Positions 61,321-64,000 of a stretch of 64,000 bases of DNA are shown here, piece by piece. Origin of the DNA: Brachionus manjavacas (taxonomy: Eukaryota; Rotifera; Eurotatoria; Ploima; Brachionidae). Position 1 is the first letter of the stretch. The number at the start of each line of letters is the position of its first letter. A program made the translations under genes and the position numbers. Under the pieces are notes generated by a model. That model was given only the letters and a program-made list of their open reading frames with translations, was not told where the DNA came from and ran no database searches. Location of the stretch: positions 439,501 through 503,500 of the forward strand of contig JAHQIY010000007.1 of the NCBI GenBank assembly GCA_019054805.1, read 5' to 3'.

Positions 61321-63281
61321 GTGATGTTGGTTTAGCTTGGTTTCGTGGTTAGCTAATTTTGGTTAGCCAAAAATTGTTAACCAAAAAATACGGTTTATAG
61401 AATTTATTTTTAGTTATTCAATTTAATTCAAGACGAAAATATCTGTTAATTTATCTTTTAGACGTTTAAAAGCTGTTTATAATTGTAACCAAAATTAAAG
61501 AGATCTGAATAGTAAGTCGAGAGATGGCTCGTCGAACAAAATAAACAAATCAATCTCTCTTAAAAAATTGAATAGATTTTCTCATGAAGCTCCTTAAACT
61601 TTTTCACAATCCTCTTGTTTAGCAACAATTCTAATTTTTATATGTTATTTTATTATAATTTAATTTTCGGAGCAAACTCGATAGCTTACAAAATCTGTAC
61701 TGAGTTTTTTTTGGTCATAACGAATTGGCTTGTTTTGTCTTCTACAAAAATTAAAGAGAAAATAAGATAAAAAAAATTGGCTAAATTTTAATTTCTTTAA
61801 TTTTTAAATATAAGGAACTCTTTTATTTTCTTAATTTATTCCAATATTAATTGCTAATAATTTTTTTTAAATTTACTTGTCAGAAAAATGGATCATAAGT
61901 AAAATAGGATAACAAGGAAAAAAATGAACAGCAACTAGTGTTTTAAGTGAGAGATTTTTCTTACAGATTTTTGTTTCAGGCTATAAACTTTGGGACCGAA
62001 GAAATCGGTTTTCAAAAAAAATTGTAAAAGATAATGTTTATTTATGAAAATAAAGCCGTTTTAGATTAATTTAAAATAGATTTATTTAGCATTTTAATAA
62101 ATTTAACATATTAAAACACATAATTAAACACTTCTATAAATAATTTTTTTTTATTTTATTTAATTTTTTATAATTAATTAAGACAACATATTTTAAATTT
62201 AATCTTGAAGAATCATTTTCAATAAAACCTTAAAATAAATTAATTTTCTATTAAATAAGAATTTCCCAGTCACAAAGAAAGCGATGATTAATCGATGAAA
62301 ATTGATTGATGAATCATCAATGAGTTAGGAACCATTTCATCTAGATTCATCGATGAAATTTTTTTTCAATACATAATAATTTATTAAATTATTAAATAAT
62401 AGTTTTTTAATTTTTAAGATAATAATAAGCAAAAATTTAATAAGTTTTTAATAATTAAAATCAAAATTCAAAATTAATTTAGACACTTGATTAAGGCAAA
62501 ATCAATTCACATTTTTCTCAATAGAAAGACTTAAATTTCTGATTCAATAAGATGCTTAATAATTTAAAAATTACTTAATAGCCCTTTAACTAGACAAAAA
62601 GTAGCTTAAGTAAATTTGAAATCAAAGAACAATGTAAGCAATCCAATATATAAATAACGTCTTTTGTTAAGGGCTGATACACTGAATATACAATTGAACA
62701 TGAATTATCACTAAATAACGGCTCCCAGAATTATTGCATGTACCAGCTTTATCTCTTTCGGCTACTAGAGTAAGGAATTCTTCTCTAATAGCTGATTTCA
62801 TAATTTTTTTATTTTTTTCTTATTATTTCTGTTTTTTACGAAATTTTAGACAGTATCTAAATGAATAAAAATCCAAATTATATTAATGGATTTTTGAAAA
62901 TAAAATAAATAAGCAATTTTTCCTTCGAACTTTTCAAAAAAAATCTGAAATTGTTTACAAATGTCAACTAACTAAGTTTGCTTCGTTCAATTTCTATGTG
63001 AAAAACTGAATTTTCTCATGTTCAGTTCTATCGAAAGGGAGAGTCAAAATCGAAACATCTATTTAGTAAATTTAAAAGAAATAAAAATAAAAATTTCTAA
63101 GAAAAATAATACTTCACAATCAAATTAATTAGCTCATGAACTTTTTCTTGGCTTTATATCCAAATAATTCAATCATAAGTTTTTCATGGTTGGGTCATTT
63201 TTTTAATTTTTGGCTAACCGAATTTTTGGTTAACCAAAATATACAATATTGATTAACCAAGCAGTCAATTACGAACATCAC
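61321..63281. mobile_element. Long non-coding element with GTGATGTT ends
   Basis: The left end GTGATGTTGG and the right end CGAACATCAC are inverted. On each side follow GGTTAGC/GCTAACC and GGTTAACCAAAA words, also inverted. The 1.96-kb interior is AT-rich without a transposase. Flanks show TTA on both sides, compatible with a 3-bp target duplication as in Harbinger-type elements. If the exon at 61208 joins that at 63910, the element sits within the intron. Confidence 0.5.
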
Positions 63282-63713
63282 TTATTTTAATCCAAAAAAT
63301 TTGTCCTTTTTAAAAGCGTGTTCTATAAGAAAAAAATAATTATTTTGTCTAGCTGCAGAAAAGATTCAGGAGTTATCTTTAGACTTGAGAAAAAAGCGAA
63401 AGAGAGCATGCAAATTTTGAGTTCAAGTTAAAATTTTATACATAAAAAAGCGCATTTTCAATCAAGTAAACTCATCATAACATTGAAATCGCTAAAAAAC
63501 ATGCTTTGAAAATTCTGTGTTCAGGAGGTTGGTTTTGCTCTAAAATGCAGTCAAAGCAATTTTATTCAGCAAAATATGCACAGAGGGCTCACACTTTATC
63601 ATACTTTGTGTATAAGTATAGATTTATTTTGCTCTCTCACTCTTGCTTCGAAAATTTCAATCACATCAAACATATAAAATTCATATGTTTCTTTCCTAAT
63701 AAAGTGAATTAAA

Positions 63714-63964
63714 ATGAGCGAACAAGAAAACAGGTAAAAAATTTCTCTCAATATTTTCTCTTTCAAAATTTTTCCACGATCTCATAAAAAGCAGAGGATA
63801 ATAAAAAAAGCTAGACACTTTGACTATAAAACTTTGGTACACGTTGTGTATAGATTTCTTAAGGACTATGGAGTATAATAAGCTTAGTAAAACGTGTTTA
63901 AATTTTAAGTGAATACAAAGCCGACAGCGGCCCGCCAGGTATGGAGGTCGATGGCGTTATCGAG
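63714..63964 (+). CDS. eif4a: eIF4A DEAD-box helicase, 5' end (partial)
   Basis: Exon 1 (63714-63733) encodes MSEQEN plus two bases. Exon 2 (63910-63964) continues in phase to S-EYKADSGPPGMEVDGVIE and ends at a perfect GTAAGT donor. The SGP-x-GME-x-x-GVIE motif is the conserved N-terminal leader of eIF4A, the ATP-dependent RNA helicase of the cap-binding complex that unwinds 5' UTRs. The helicase core (Q motif, DEAD box) must lie beyond the right edge of the window. Only 25 residues are visible, so the identification rests on this leader. eIF4A1/2-type fits, whereas eIF4A3 has a different N-terminus. An alternative first exon may exist at 61208. Confidence 0.8.
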
Positions 63965-64000
63965 GTAAGTCACAGCCATTTACCATTTGAAATAATCTGA

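Noticed and set aside
1-64000. tRNA, rRNA and CRISPR scan by eye
   Set aside because: No convincing cloverleaf with A and B boxes, no rRNA-like segment and no regularly spaced direct repeats were seen. A covariance-model scan could still find a diverged tRNA.

Overview
The window is very AT-rich eukaryotic DNA. Host genes have short exons, canonical GT-AG introns (mostly about 45-60 nt, a few of 250-1400 nt), a standard genetic code and animal-type proteins: a PKNOX/PREP TALE homeobox factor, a USF-type bHLH-zip factor, a LAP-family leucine-rich repeat scaffold, mitochondrial MCCC1, HMBS, eIF4A and a neuropeptide precursor. Compact genes, many decayed non-LTR retrotransposons ending in AAATAAATAA-like tails, and abundant TTACG-rich foldback elements point to a small invertebrate. 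My best guess is a monogonont rotifer such as Brachionus. That is inference from general resemblance, not a database result.

Layout. 0.8-4.2 kb (minus): six-exon pknox-like gene. 4.2-12.4 kb: AT-rich DNA with a perfect 143-bp-arm inverted repeat at 5.5-5.8 kb and LINE debris. 12.5-13.2 kb (minus): USF-like gene. 14.0-14.7 kb: LINE fragment. 15.2-18.25 kb: a DNA transposon with about 510-bp inverted repeats and a decayed transposase carrying a C-terminal SWIM-like motif. 18.2-21.6 kb: debris, including an OTU-protease-like fragment. 21.6-22.5 kb (plus): Cys-rich secreted protein. 24.6-25.0 kb (minus): neuropeptide precursor. 26-28 kb: MITEs and a nested Tc1/mariner-type pair. 28-35 kb: gene desert with one GC-rich palindromic MITE. 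35.1-36.5 kb (plus): two small secreted proteins, one hormone-like. 38.3-40.9 kb (minus): mccc1. 41-45 kb: two LINE remnants and a MITE. 47.3-48.6 kb (plus): hmbs. 51.3-55.1 kb (minus): twelve-exon LAP gene. 56-58.8 kb: MITE, transposase fragment and a decayed copy of an eIF4A exon. 61.2-64 kb (plus): two candidate first exons and exon 2 of eif4a, which runs off the window.

The host genes do not form a pathway or operon. They mix transcription factors, mitochondrial leucine catabolism (MCCC1), haem synthesis (HMBS), cell polarity or junction scaffolding (LAP), translation initiation (eIF4A) and secreted peptides. Exon joins below were chosen by splice consensus, reading phase and fit to the family, with every phase checked arithmetically. 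No transcript evidence was available.

The most notable item is the small precursor at 24.59-25.01 kb. Removing one phase-1 intron produces two C-terminal copies of FNPQTRWG, each followed by a dibasic site or the stop. This is the hallmark of amidated neuropeptides, here ending in RW-amide. I do not recognise it as a member of a described family.
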